NCBI GenBank assembly: GCA_963920705.1
Contig: CAWUCO010000268.1
Span: 3,038,001 to 3,102,000, forward strand
Direction of reading: 5' to 3'
DNA: 64,000 nt
DNA from: Odiellus spinosus
Lineage: Eukaryota; Arthropoda; Arachnida; Opiliones; Phalangiidae
Positions 42,280-52,007 of this stretch are shown piece after piece. Position numbers and translations under genes: made by a program. Positions within the stretch are counted from its first letter, which is position 1. Each line of letters opens with the position of its first letter. The notes under the pieces are model-generated. The model saw only the letters and a program-made list of their open reading frames with translations, searched no databases and was not told the origin of the DNA.

Positions 42280-43239
42280 ATGAAAAAAATATCGAAATTA
42301 TCTGCCCCTATTAAAAAACGCTTAAAGGCGGTGTATTATAATATCGAAAATCCCGCCTCGTACAGCAACGTAGAGATCTTAAATAAGGAATTTCCAGATA
42401 TTTCTCGTAAAGTGATACTGGAATGGTTAGAAAGTCAAAAATCGTACACTAGGCATCGATTTCGAAGAAAACGATTTAAAACGAATCAAATATTCGTCAA
42501 TAGTCTTAATGAAACTTGGCAGTCGGATTTAATTGATTTACCTAAATTAAAAAAATACAATAAAAATGTGAGATTTATTTTAGTCGCCGTTGACATTTTA
42601 AGCCGCTACGCTTTCGCTAGACCTTTAAAAGATAAATCCAGTGTGGAAATTATCAAAGCTTTTCGAGATATCTTTCGATATCGCAAACCTTTAAAATTAA
42701 TTACTGATATGGGGAAAGAATATAATAATAACGCCTTTAAGAAATTCCTCAAAAAACATGGCGTCTCGCTTTATTTCGCTTTAGGCACTCATAAAGCGGC
42801 TATCGCCGAACGATTTATTCGAACCTTGAAGGGTCAAATTTATAAAATATTGACCCATACGGGGCAAAATAATTATATTCAATATCTGCCTCAAATTTTA
42901 AAGGCGTACAACGCTCGAGTTCATGGTACAACTAATATAGCACCGCATCAAGTCACGTTGCATAACGAAAATATTGTTTGGAACACGCTATACGGACGTG
43001 TGAAAAATATTTCTAAAAAATCAGCGTCGTTACAAAAAGGAGATCTGGTCCGTCTGTCGGTGGGTGAAAGGGCCTTTAGAAAGATTTATACCGGGACGTT
43101 TACACCCGAAATATTTGTCGTTGACCGGGTTATAAAACGCCACCCTCCGGTGTACAAACTCAAAGATTTGAAAAACGAAGAAATTGCGGGTCCATTTTAC
43201 GCGAACGAGCTTCAACGAGTCCGTTTACCAGAAACTTGA
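42280..43239 (+). CDS. Retroviral-type (rve) DDE integrase
   Basis: 319 residues. The catalytic core spans about 78-225 with the DDE triad Asp83 (WQSDLIDL), Asp143 (ITDMGKEYN) and Glu177 (AIAERFIRTLK), the D-x35-E spacing being close to the family rule (33 residues between). A basic N-terminal helical region precedes it and a chromodomain/SH3-like C-terminal domain follows (about 250-315, GDLVRLS ... VDRVIKRHPPVYKL). It joins element ends to target DNA, giving the 6-bp duplication seen here. The frame is uninterrupted. The protease gene starts 11 bp after the stop. Confidence 0.95.
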   Translation: MKKISKLSAPIKKRLKAVYYNIENPASYSNVEILNKEFPDISRKVILEWLESQKSYTRHRFRRKRFKTNQIFVNSLNETWQSDLIDLPKLKKYNKNVRFILVAVDILSRYAFARPLKDKSSVEIIKAFRDIFRYRKPLKLITDMGKEYNNNAFKKFLKKHGVSLYFALGTHKAAIAERFIRTLKGQIYKILTHTGQNNYIQYLPQILKAYNARVHGTTNIAPHQVTLHNENIVWNTLYGRVKNISKKSASLQKGDLVRLSVGERAFRKIYTGTFTPEIFVVDRVIKRHPPVYKLKDLKNEEIAGPFYANELQRVRLPET

Positions 43240-43250
43240 AGAAAAACAAG

Positions 43251-43721
43251 ATGGATACGCATCAGCTCATGGCTCTTATGCATTGCAATCCTAAAACTCG
43301 AAAATACTTTCTAGGGGTCTTTCCTAGGGACCGCTTACCAAGGCCCCCTCATCAAGAAACTTATTGTTTTATTCTCAACACTGATAAGCACAATCAAGAA
43401 GGTCAACATTGGTTAGCGGTTTTTCGAACTAAAGAAAAATTAGAATTTTTTGATAGTTACGGTTTAGGGCCGGATTTTTATAATTTATCTCTCGAGAAAT
43501 ATCATCCCAAAATATACTATAATACAAATCAGATACAACCAACTCGGGCGGAAACGTGCGGTTTGCATTGCGTCTACTTTTTAACGGCTCGTTGTAATAA
43601 TATTAATTATAATGATATTATAAATAAAATGTATTATTCAAATTTAAAATTAAATGACATTTTAATTTTATTATTTTTATGTTTACATTTACAAATACAT
43701 AATGGATTTTATTGTCAATAA
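43251..43721 (+). CDS. Adenain-like cysteine protease
   Basis: 156 residues from the ATG at 43251; the frame is open 15 bp upstream without an ATG. Catalytic residues of the adenovirus protease fold are in order: His53 (GQHWLAVF), Asp68 (EFFDSYG), Gln96 (oxyanion hole, QIQP) and Cys103 (ETCGLHCVYF). It would mature virion precursors such as the Gly-Gly-containing basic proteins. The gene is intact and forms a pair with the integrase. It ends 77 bp before the end of the convergent minus-strand cluster. Confidence 0.93.
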   Translation: MDTHQLMALMHCNPKTRKYFLGVFPRDRLPRPPHQETYCFILNTDKHNQEGQHWLAVFRTKEKLEFFDSYGLGPDFYNLSLEKYHPKIYYNTNQIQPTRAETCGLHCVYFLTARCNNINYNDIINKMYYSNLKLNDILILLFLCLHLQIHNGFYCQ

Positions 43722-43797
43722 AGATATATAAAATCTTATTTAGTCTCTCCATTTTTGAGGTTTTCCAGTTCCCTTTTGTTCTCGCAAAAATCGTTTG

Positions 43798-44535
43798 CTA
43801 CGCGTTCGAGCGCGGGGGGAAACTGGTTCCAACCTCTCGACGCCTCTTCTTCTTTTTTTTTCTTTTCTTTCTCGATGATTTACCATTACGGGGCGTTTGA
43901 TCAATGTCGGGTGTTTGATCGTTTTTGCTCGATTCGTTACTTAAAACTTCGGATATCGAATCGAGCGCTTCTTGTTTCGCCCGGAGAAAATTTCCCCGCT
44001 CCGAAGTAGGCGTGCCCCCCACGGCGCCTAAAAGCTCTTCGGGCGGTTCTTGAAATAAATCTTGATGTAATTGACGGGTAATTTTTGAGGCGGAATCTCT
44101 TATTAAATCAGAAACGTAATTCGGGCCAAGTTTTTGTTCCATTTCTTCTTTTGACAATGGAGTCGACTGTTCTGGATATAAAGGGCAAAACGTTGTACGC
44201 GACGATCTCCGGCGGAATTTTTTTGTCGTAGGAGATCTCGGCGTAATAAAAGTTTGTGGCGAAGCTTTCAGAGGTTGCAATCCGGGAGTTAAGGGTGCAG
44301 TAGATTGGGGCGGGTGTGTTAGGGCTGATAAATTACTAACTTCAAACTTTGGTACGGGAATATTTTCTTTCATATCTAAATAACGCCGTAGCGTATCCAT
44401 ATAAACTATTAATTTGACAGCAGAAGGGACGTTTGATTTTAATATTCGCTCAATTTCTTCGTCAAGCGATTGAAAAACTTTGCTTTCGGTACTTTCTGTC
44501 AAAGACGTAGCGGGGACGAGCATCATTGACTTCAT
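43798..44535 (-). CDS. Basic Ser/Pro-rich virion-type protein, unknown
   Basis: 245 residues. A helical N-terminus (about 1-55) leads to a Pro/Ser/Thr-rich middle with KKFRRRSSR, then an acidic segment and a very basic tail (RKKRKKKKKRRRE). It starts in a 4-base ATGA overlap with the stop of the preceding gene. By place and composition it may be a core or scaffold protein of the virion. No domain recognised. Confidence 0.6.
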   Translation of the reverse strand: MKSMMLVPATSLTESTESKVFQSLDEEIERILKSNVPSAVKLIVYMDTLRRYLDMKENIPVPKFEVSNLSALTHPPQSTAPLTPGLQPLKASPQTFITPRSPTTKKFRRRSSRTTFCPLYPEQSTPLSKEEMEQKLGPNYVSDLIRDSASKITRQLHQDLFQEPPEELLGAVGGTPTSERGNFLRAKQEALDSISEVLSNESSKNDQTPDIDQTPRNGKSSRKKRKKKKKRRREVGTSFPPRSNA

Positions 44536-44923
44536 AACTGACGGGCGATTAAACTCACTAGAGACGGTAACAGAGTAGTTAATAAAGTACCGACAAAGCC
44601 GCCTTTTTGATTAAGCAATAATTTACGTTTGGTTTTTCGGGAGAGTTTGGACGAAGCTAACTTCCGAATGAGCGATTTATATTTGGCTAATCGCTTTTTA
44701 CGAGCCGTGGTTAAAAAGATACCGCCACCTTTCAAATTTTTGCATAAAGTGGAAATAGAATTTAATTGATTCGCGCTACTATTGTTTAATAAAGCGCGAC
44801 GGGCGGGGCCTGTACTCTGACGTAATGCTTGTAAAAATGGTAAAAAGTCTTAAATTTTTTGCTCGGATAGGCTATTGGATGTTTTTTAGATCCTTTCGAG
44901 CGACGTTTTCGCTTTAAAACCAT
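44532..44923 (-). pseudogene. Small basic core-like protein of Mavericks, frameshifted
   Basis: The C-terminal part is typical of a short protein found across Maverick elements: a basic RQKRR-type segment (here TARKKRLAKYKSL, SRKTKRKLLL) followed by NQKGGF and a hydrophobic end. That frame is open back to about 44850 but has no ATG. The only suitable start (44923, MVLKRKRRSKG) is in another phase, and the two meet at a T5 run in the sense strand (44842-44846). A single-base loss is the simplest reading. LKGGG and QKGGF fit protease cleavage sites. The stop overlaps the start of the next gene by 4 bases. Confidence 0.65.
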
Positions 44924-44958
44924 GCTTGTGAATATAGTTTCGAAAAAATAATTATTTG

Positions 44959-45707
44959 CTAATCACAATAAATTATCATGGGTGCTTCGTTAATTAAAAT
45001 ACGACTCCTTAGTCTTAAAAGATCAGGTGTTTCTTGTTTATTGTCTATGAGTAAATAACTATAGGGCTCTCGAGTCGCTAGTTTATATGCCTCTACTATT
45101 TTTTTACCTTGACCCGGAGCAATTTGCGAACCTAACAAAGAAATTCCTAAGGAATCTCGGGGATTTTTGAAATAAATAATGTAACAAGTGTTTAGAGATA
45201 TTAACCGAGCTTGGCTGCCTTTCGGAAATAAAGTTTGACAAAGGATCATGACACTAATATTAAAGTGATGCGATTTGACGGTCACTAAATTAGCGATAAA
45301 GGGATTGTTAAAGATTTCATTAGCTAGATCGTCCAAAACAATAAGTGAATTACGATTTTTTTCCCAAAATTCAACGTTAGAATCGGGTAAACCCTGAATA
45401 AAAATAATATTGGGAAGTGTCTGGCGTAAAACGTCAAAATTAGGTTGATAAGCTTGAAAACAATAAATTATTTTTTCGGGAGGGGGGTATGTAATTAATG
45501 GTAATTGTTTTAAAAAATTAGAGACAAAAGTGCTTTTTCCTATAAAAATAAAGAAAACACAATTTTTTTTTTTAAATGCTAGATTATTATATATGTATAT
45601 AATTTTATTAATAATAAAATACAGGCAAAAAAAAGCATACCACACATAGAAGGCCCGCAAATTAAACTTCGAAATGGAGTAATAAATTTTAAAGTATTAT
45701 CATTCAT
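44959..45707 (-). CDS. FtsK/HerA-type packaging ATPase, intron inside the P-loop
   Basis: Two exons: 45641-45707 and 44959-45539, giving 215 residues. The 101-bp intron has donor GTATGC and acceptor TATAG. It splits the glycine codon of the Walker A motif, and only the spliced product has a full P-loop (residues 18-26, GPSMCGKST). Unspliced, the frame opens with an AT-rich hydrophobic stretch that is really intron. Walker B is LIVLDDL. The enzyme drives DNA into the capsid. The intron requires nuclear transcription and splicing. The start ATG at 45707 is 96 bp downstream of the PP1-binding ORF. Confidence 0.9.
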
Positions 45708-45803
45708 TATAACAAAAAAAATCCAACACCAGATATTAAAACCCGTCACTTTTAAGTTTCAAAAACAATTAGTATGTTTATTAACCCGACACCAGTTTAT
45801 ATG

Positions 45804-46013
45804 CTATATATTGACCGTCACCAATTGTATTTCCCCTTTTTTTTTTAAATCTTGACCTCTTTTACACGCTAAAAATATTTGTTCAAATTTTTTAATTTTA
45901 TGTTGAAAACGTAAGTGATCAATCCATTCATAATTTTTTCTATTTTCCGTGGGGATTTCATAAATTTGAATTACGTTAGAAAAATGCACGTGCCTGTTTC
46001 CATTCTTGGACAT
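45804..46013 (-). CDS. PPP1R15/GADD34-like PP1-binding ORF
   Basis: 69 residues. An RVxF-type docking motif (RHVHF, residues 7-11) is followed after ~18 residues by W-x3-LRF-x2-KI (30-40). This order resembles the C-terminal core of PPP1R15 proteins and viral relatives that direct protein phosphatase 1 to eIF2alpha. Such proteins reverse the translation stop caused by stress or dsRNA kinases. The ATG lies inside the BIR gene and the two overlap by 43 bases in different frames, so it is either a separate overlapping gene or the displaced end of a BIR fusion. Assignment rests on a short pattern only. Confidence 0.5.
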   Translation of the reverse strand: MSKNGNRHVHFSNVIQIYEIPTENRKNYEWIDHLRFQHKIKKFEQIFLACKRGQDLKKKGEIQLVTVNI

Positions 46014-46441
46014 GATTGGCTATTTATAAAGGGTGGACATTTAATTTTTTCTTCAACAATAGTTTTTTCAGGAGTTCCGTTAATTATGGTATTAACACAT
46101 TTCCTTTCATCTTTACCGCTTTGATTCGAGTTATATTTTGCGAAAGGAATGCTCCCGCATTCATCGAAACCGGTATGAAGGGGTTGAAATGGTACGAGAG
46201 GGATGTTCGTAGTCGAATTTCGCTTGGTAACAATATCGCAGTTTGGACTATATTTTTCATGCTCTTTAAAGGGGATGTCTAAACACTCCCAACGATATAA
46301 AATAAGCCCGCATTGAAAACATTGACAAGCTTGGATTTTCGAGTCTAATAAAAAAAATCCTGCTTTAGCTAAAGCTTCAATCGGAACGCAACCTTTCCAA
46401 AGCCCTTTAAAACTTTCTAGGCGGGTCAATTCGTGATTCAT
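45971..46441 (-). CDS. BIR-domain (IAP-like) protein
   Basis: 156 residues with a single baculovirus IAP repeat at about 5-72: RLESF, an ALAKAGFF core, and zinc ligands Cys41, Cys44, His61 and Cys68 with exact CX2CX16HX6C spacing. There is no RING finger. BIR proteins bind caspases or IAP antagonists, or act in cell division when survivin-like; an anti-apoptotic role in an infected cell is inference. The ATG overlaps the polymerase stop as ATGA. The C-terminal half has scattered Cys and no known fold. The domain is well preserved although the upstream polymerase is broken. Confidence 0.85.
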   Translation of the reverse strand: MNHELTRLESFKGLWKGCVPIEALAKAGFFLLDSKIQACQCFQCGLILYRWECLDIPFKEHEKYSPNCDIVTKRNSTTNIPLVPFQPLHTGFDECGSIPFAKYNSNQSGKDERKCVNTIINGTPEKTIVEEKIKCPPFINSQSCPRMETGTCIFLT

Positions 46442-49400
46442 TTTTTTTCGCTTCCGTCCGCTTTGTAGCCGAAAGGCAAAGTGTCAAGATTATTTAAAAT
46501 ATATCGTTTATCATTTGTGCGTCTAAACTTTTTGGTCGGTTTGGTCGACTCTAGGGCCATCTGTATTTTATGTCTTTTTACGTTAAAGGGAATTTGGAGT
46601 GTTAATTCTTTTTGAGGATCCATGATTAATTCTTCGAAATTTTCTAGGCCAATAGCTTCGACATTTTCACGATTTAAAGTGATGCCTTTACATTTTTGTA
46701 CAATTTTTTGAGATTCTTTTAATTTATAGACATAACTTTTTGGTCCCGTCGCCATAAATAAATCTATCGAATTGCCCTTTAATTCGTCGGCCCACGAGCC
46801 TACCGCAGTGCCAATAGAAGGTTCCCACGCCCCGGGGGTCGCGATATAAAGGCAACTATCCGTATCTCCATATACGCAGGCCCTGCCCAATTTGAACAAA
46901 GTTTCGTTTAATCTAATACGCCCATAAGCGGAAACGAAACTAGCTACAATAGCATTACCGTAATTATACGAAGGCGCGTAATCGCTTTCGCTTTTGAGGC
47001 TTAACATCGCAATTTCGTCAGTTACGGGTCGCAAATCGGCTATTTCCACGCTAGGGTCTCCTAAATATTTAATTAATTCTGCATATTTATTAATTAGTAT
47101 TGTTTTATTATGGTTCGTACGCAGCCCTACCCTCCCCCATAGCGCATTAATATTTTATTTCCCAACGTGACGCAATCCAGGGTTATCAGTAATGTCAAAA
47201 ATATTTAAATTTAATTTTTCACTTTGATTAATTTTTTCGACAAAATTTTTTTTTTTTTTTCTGTGACAGCATCACTTGGAAATCCCGAATTCGCTATTTT
47301 AAGGCCAATAAAGTCCGTCATGTACTTACTAAAGAAATTTTCTTGTTTGTGATAGTGATAAACTTCGTAAATATCTAAGATTTTGTAATTAGCATACTTT
47401 ACGGCCCAGTAGAGCTCGTTGCTCACCCAAACGCCTTCTAAGGCTCTATCGTTCTCTCCGTGATTACAAACGTTTAACTGAAATTTAGCACACATTTTAC
47501 ATAGCGGGTAATATAATTTTCCATGCACTCGAACGGGTAAAACGGGAATATAAAGATTTTGGGGGGGGGGCAGTACGCGCGCGTGAATAACCCCAAAGTA
47601 CGCATCTGCTTCGTAATTAAAGTTAGAGGTAATAATACTAGGGTGTAATCCCGGAAAAACCTTATCGCGACAAATATGGGGGTAAAGCGAAATTATGTCT
47701 AAATATTTTATAGTTTGATGTGTTTGGGGAACGCTTTTTAATTTGAAAACGCTACAGCGGCCACCGTATAAAGCGCTACGTCCATTAATACGGGGGCGTA
47801 ATGTTAAACTTTTGCAAAAAGCTTTGGCTTCGGCATTTTCCTTCAAAAAACGATAGAATTGACATTCTTTTACTGTAATATATTTATGGTTTGGAAGAGT
47901 TTCTCGAATAAAAATATCTCTATCCAAAGTGCGTTCGTGAAGATGCTTATTGGTTGTTTTTAATAGCGAATTATAAGAATTTAAAGCCAAACAAAGCTCG
48001 CAACCGTGATAAAAACAGCCATCAAAATTAATAGCTAACGGTGGGTCGTTAGAGTAGCCGTCTAATCGGTATGGGCCAACTTGTTTTTCCCCTCCGTATA
48101 AAGCTGTTTTAAGTTTTACGCCTTCTTGTTTTTCAAACCAAGCTAAATATTTTAAACTAATTTGAGAATAGGCAAATTGATTGTTATACCCGTTGGGAGG
48201 GACAATACCCATTGTGTATGGTTGAAGATAATTGTTTAGAAAAATTGTAGTTAGACACCCGGCAATCGTGACGTTAGGAAAACTAAAAATATCAAAATTC
48301 GTAATTTTTAAATAAATGTCTCGAAAAATTACCATTCCTTCCCGTAACAATTTTACATCCTGGCTACAGTATTTTAAAACTTCTTCGTGAATGTCATACT
48401 CTTCCTTTTCTCGACTCTCGTACCATTTTTCAAAATTTAAGAAATCTTGATCTTTCATTTTTTCCGGGCTAAAATAATGTTTTGGTGGCAGTGCCCCTTT
48501 GTAATCTAAAGTCGAGTTATTGTAAAAAGAGTAAGGAAAATATCCTTTCACTACGTCATCATCAAGCCCAAACATTTGCGTAAAATTTCTTAAAGGGGCT
48601 GCGACGTAAGAATAACTGTCAATAAATCTTAACTGTAAATTTTTTAAAGAGATGAGTAAAATTTTGGAACCGTCATAAATAAGAAAGGGCAATAAATTTC
48701 GCTCAATTAACTTCCTTATAATGAAGTACAAATCGAAACCTTGAGCATAGTGACCTAATATAGAAAATCCATGGAAGCGCGCCTTTCTAGTTTTACGTTT
48801 TCTAATTTTTTGAGAACCAACAGTTACTTCCGTTGATAGAATATAATCTAAAAACTTGTCGATGCAATCTTTTCCATAAAAAATCATTTTTTCGTAACTA
48901 CCATTTTCTAATTCAGCTTCACTAATTAATAAAATGGGAACAAAAATATCGTTTTCTAAAATAGTTTCAGTATCAAAAAAAATTAACCGACTTTTTTCAC
49001 GTGGGCTGCAAAGGGGCATGAAGTAATGCAATTGTTCGGGATGTTTAATTAGACAACGCTGACAACGGGGTAAACAATCGTGATTTTTACCTAGTAAATG
49101 TCCACATTTTAAGCACCTCTTTTTTGATTCGCATGTTCCGTTAGAAATATGCGCTTCAAAACAAGCCCCTCGAGCAAAGTAGCGAAAACATTCCGTGCAC
49201 CGTTCTAAATTATTCATAGTATGATAAGCGGGAGACTGACAACGAAAACAAATATATTCAGTTGTGTTCGGGCATCTATGTTTCCTTTTTTGATAATCTG
49301 TATGAAACGTTTTTAAACAAGGATTACACGAACTTTTACCTCACATTATTGAATGAAGAGTTTTTGCAACATGAATGTGAGACCCTACCTTTAATAGATA

Positions 49401-50258
49401 AATATAACGAGGGGCGTCGGGACCTTCGTAAAAAATACTATATTGGTCTAAAGCGTCTATTATAACAATTCGATAAAGGGGAAGTAAAAAATTTTGCATT
49501 TTGTTAATACTAATCATATTTACGGCGCCTTCATCTAGACCCGCTTTTTCGTGTAACTCTTTGGCCATTTTTAATTGTATTTTTTTTCCGTATTTAATTT
49601 TTTGAAATTCTTTTTGATTAAATAATTCGAGTTGTTTAATTTCAGTGAAATAAAATCGATCCGCGAGTAATCGACCTAATACAATACCGCGTCCGAAACA
49701 AAAATCGTCCGTGTCATTGTCAATAAAAATAAAATTAGAATTTTTTTGGAGCCAGTCGTTTAAGTTAGCTAAAGTTCTGTTTTTAACAGAACGTTGATAA
49801 CCGCCTATATTTTGAGGCAAGTCTATAAAGATTAAATCAAATTTCCAGTTATCGCTTTCTACAATCAAGTCTTTCGAATTTGATTGTATTACCCGACTTA
49901 ACGTTCGGATAATACGTTTGGGAGTGAGTTTGTCTATTTTAATTAAATTGATATTAACTGGCGTATTTAAACTTTCGGAATTTAAACTAAAACGCAAATG
50001 AGTAAAGTTTTCACGATCCAATAATATTTCACGAATTATTTCTGCTAAAATTCTTTTAAAGATTTTATAAAAGTCTTTAACGGGAATTTTAGTTAAGTCA
50101 TGAAATTGAATTCGAACATCTATTTCTTTTGTCTTCCATTTATACGAACGTTTATTTAAGCGGCGTTGAATGTGATAGAAACGTTTGAGATTAGGGAAAG
50201 AAGATGAATCAGAATCACTAGCGGTAGAAGATGAAGAGGTTTCTGAATAGTCGGCCAT
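46438..50258 (-). pseudogene. Protein-primed DNA polymerase B, broken by two stops and a frameshift
   Basis: One gene of about 1,270 codons is split into pieces. The N-terminal piece (50258-49341) has an acidic Ser-rich start and the region usual before the exonuclease in Maverick polymerases. An in-frame TGA (49341-49343) separates it from a Cys/His finger region, then Exo I (DTE, near 48975), Exo II (GHYAQGFDLYFI), Exo III (YCSQDVKLL) and Pol A (DIISLYPHI). The phase changes at an A15 run (plus-strand T run 47246-47260). A TAA (47155-47157) lies in Pol B, just before NINALWGR. The C-terminal piece keeps Pol C YGDTDS. It would replicate the element from a terminal protein. This copy should give no full-length enzyme. 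Confidence 0.88.
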
Positions 50259-50333
50259 TTTTTATGCGGGATTATTTTTAAAAATATTTCTAATTAAAGA
50301 CACAAAGTTTTAATTCTATGGTTATTTTTTATG

Positions 50334-50951
50334 TCAAAAATATTTTCTCATTACCTTCTTTGGAGCAATAATTTGAGTTTCTTTACTGTTTTGAATTCGC
50401 TCGCAACATTTGTAAAAGGCGTTGACCAATTTTACACCATCTCGATCCGATTCATCACTGACACTACAAAATTAATAATTGTAAATTAAACTCAAATTTT
50501 ACGAATTTAAAATTATTTAAAAATCTTACATGTATTTTAATTTTTTATGATCCGCTTTCCAGAGTTCGTCGACGGGACTGTTTCCAATGTCATCCATTTT
50601 ATATAAGTTCATTTCCATATAAAATAGTCCATTCGTACGGGGTCTCGTTTTTGATTCATAGTAATTACCATTGACTCTCAACCGCACGCTACTTTCTAAT
50701 CCAAGTGTTGAAACAGTAGAACTTTCTTTTACTTTTTCCAGAAAAACATTATCATCGGGTGCTATTAATTTTTCGAATGTTAAAAACGAAGTTATTTTTC
50801 GTTTTGAGCTATTCAATTTATGAGAGGGACTGGGCCGATTGATGTCTGGCAATTCGTTTAAATCAGATTCTGCTTCTTCGATCGTAATGTCAGGAGACGG
50901 TAAAGGGCTGGACAAGTCCAGTATATCTTGTGATTCGAGTAATTGACTCAT
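50334..50951 (-). CDS. Two-exon accessory protein, unknown function
   Basis: Exons 50530-50951 and 50334-50463 join in phase across a 66-bp intron (donor GTAAGA, acceptor TTTGTAG) to give 183 residues. The N-terminus is acidic and Ser/Pro-rich (SSPLPSPDITIEEAESD); the second half is basic and probably folded, with paired cysteines in FYKCCERI. A further perfect donor (AAG|GTAATG at about 50350) sits seven codons before the stop, so alternative 3' exons or splicing toward the polymerase start (50258) are possible. Two TATA boxes lie upstream. No family recognised. Confidence 0.65.
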
Positions 50952-51030
50952 ATTCTAACTATTTTATCAGACCCTAGTCGACCCTAAACTACCAAAAACT
51001 GAAAGTAAACTTTTATACGTTATGATCTAT

Positions 51031-51039
51031 CTTTATATA
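51031..51039 (-). promoter_or_regulatory. TATA box (TATATAAAG) of the minus-strand early-type unit
   Basis: TATATAAAG on the minus strand, 80 bp upstream of the ATG at 50951; a second TATAAAAG lies at 51010-51017. The divergent plus-strand gene has the same TATATAAAG, so the 366-bp gap looks like a bidirectional promoter. Confidence 0.5.
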
Positions 51040-51258
51040 GACGAAAATTTCAAAAATAAATAAAAAAATAGATATTTTTTGTTTTTTTCAAAAATTAGAA
51101 TTTAATATTTTTAAGTCACGTACAAAGATAATTAGTTTTTTTTAAATATGTATCAAAAACCCTTTTATGGCACAACGCCTATTTATAAAAATATTTTAAT
51201 CTAGGATAATTATCCCCTCTAGTTAAATTTTTACATAGATATAACCCATTTATTTCCA

Positions 51259-51267
51259 TATATAAAG
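51259..51267 (+). promoter_or_regulatory. TATA box (TATATAAAG) of accessory gene A
   Basis: TATATAAAG ends 51 bp before the ATG at 51318. It is identical to the box of the divergent unit at 51031-51039. Confidence 0.5.
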
Positions 51268-51317
51268 CTAAAAAATATTAACATTTTTAAAGTCTTAGTA
51301 ACATAAGAAGTTTTAAA

Positions 51318-52007
51318 ATGGCTTGTTTAAGTACAAATTGCGATATTAAAAATGCTGAGCCTTTTTATGAAATTTTGTCATTAACCACTCTGAGTTTTCA
51401 TATTTGTGATAAAAATAATCTTTTTAACAAAATACCTTTAGAAAAGCGCAATCACGTTGTTAATGTAATAAGTAAACGCGTTTTTGACGAGTGTTATGAA
51501 TTTTTAAAAGACTTTAACTATTATTTACACGAAAAACATGGAATTTTCTGCTTCAATCGGTATAATCGTGATTTAGAAATCCTTCCTCCCTTTTGTCCTT
51601 TTGAGGTGCACATTCTTCATCCTGTCTGTCCCTTTTTTAATTTTCGCTGTTCTACATTTCAAATTCATACCAGTCATTATATACGTAAATGGACTTACTA
51701 TAAAGCGGCCATTTTTGTTACCTTGTACGTTATTTAATGAATGCCACCTTGGTATCCAAAAAAATAACGATATCCTTATTTAGATATCGGGACATCAACA
51801 TTTATTACGAAAATTTTACGCTGGAAATGAAAAAAGTGAGAAGAAGAAAAATTAACTATCTGAGTCGACAAGTACGTATTTTTTTTTTAACCTTTATTTA
51901 TTTCAAATTATAATGTTATCATCTTTTAGATGAAAAAAATTAAAAAAATATATTTAATGTTGGAGCCAAATATGGATGAATTATTAATGTCAATAACGTA
52001 TACATGA
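51318..52007 (+). CDS. Accessory gene A: three-exon paralogue of gene B
   Basis: Exons 51318-51724, 51784-51871 and 51930-52007 (introns with donors GTACGT and acceptors TTTAG) give 190 residues. The protein shares with the gene at 53534-54322 the start MACL, an F-[DN]-EC motif, a HP dipeptide in mid-protein, the hydrophobic end of exon 1 and a YR pair at the start of exon 2. Intron positions and phases (2, then 0) are the same. Exon 1 is rich in Cys, His and aromatic residues, exons 2-3 are basic. No known family; the duplicated copies imply a selected role in the element. Confidence 0.7.

Noticed and set aside
45540-45660. Hydrophobic N-terminus of the unspliced ATPase frame as a membrane anchor
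   Set aside because: It is intron sequence; removing it completes the Walker A motif exactly and gives a better start at 45707.
49320-49350. Intron at GAGGTAAAAGT explaining the TGA in polymerase B
   Set aside because: The sequence after the TGA continues at once, in the same frame, with a Cys/His finger region typical of the protein, so no sequence needs removing there.
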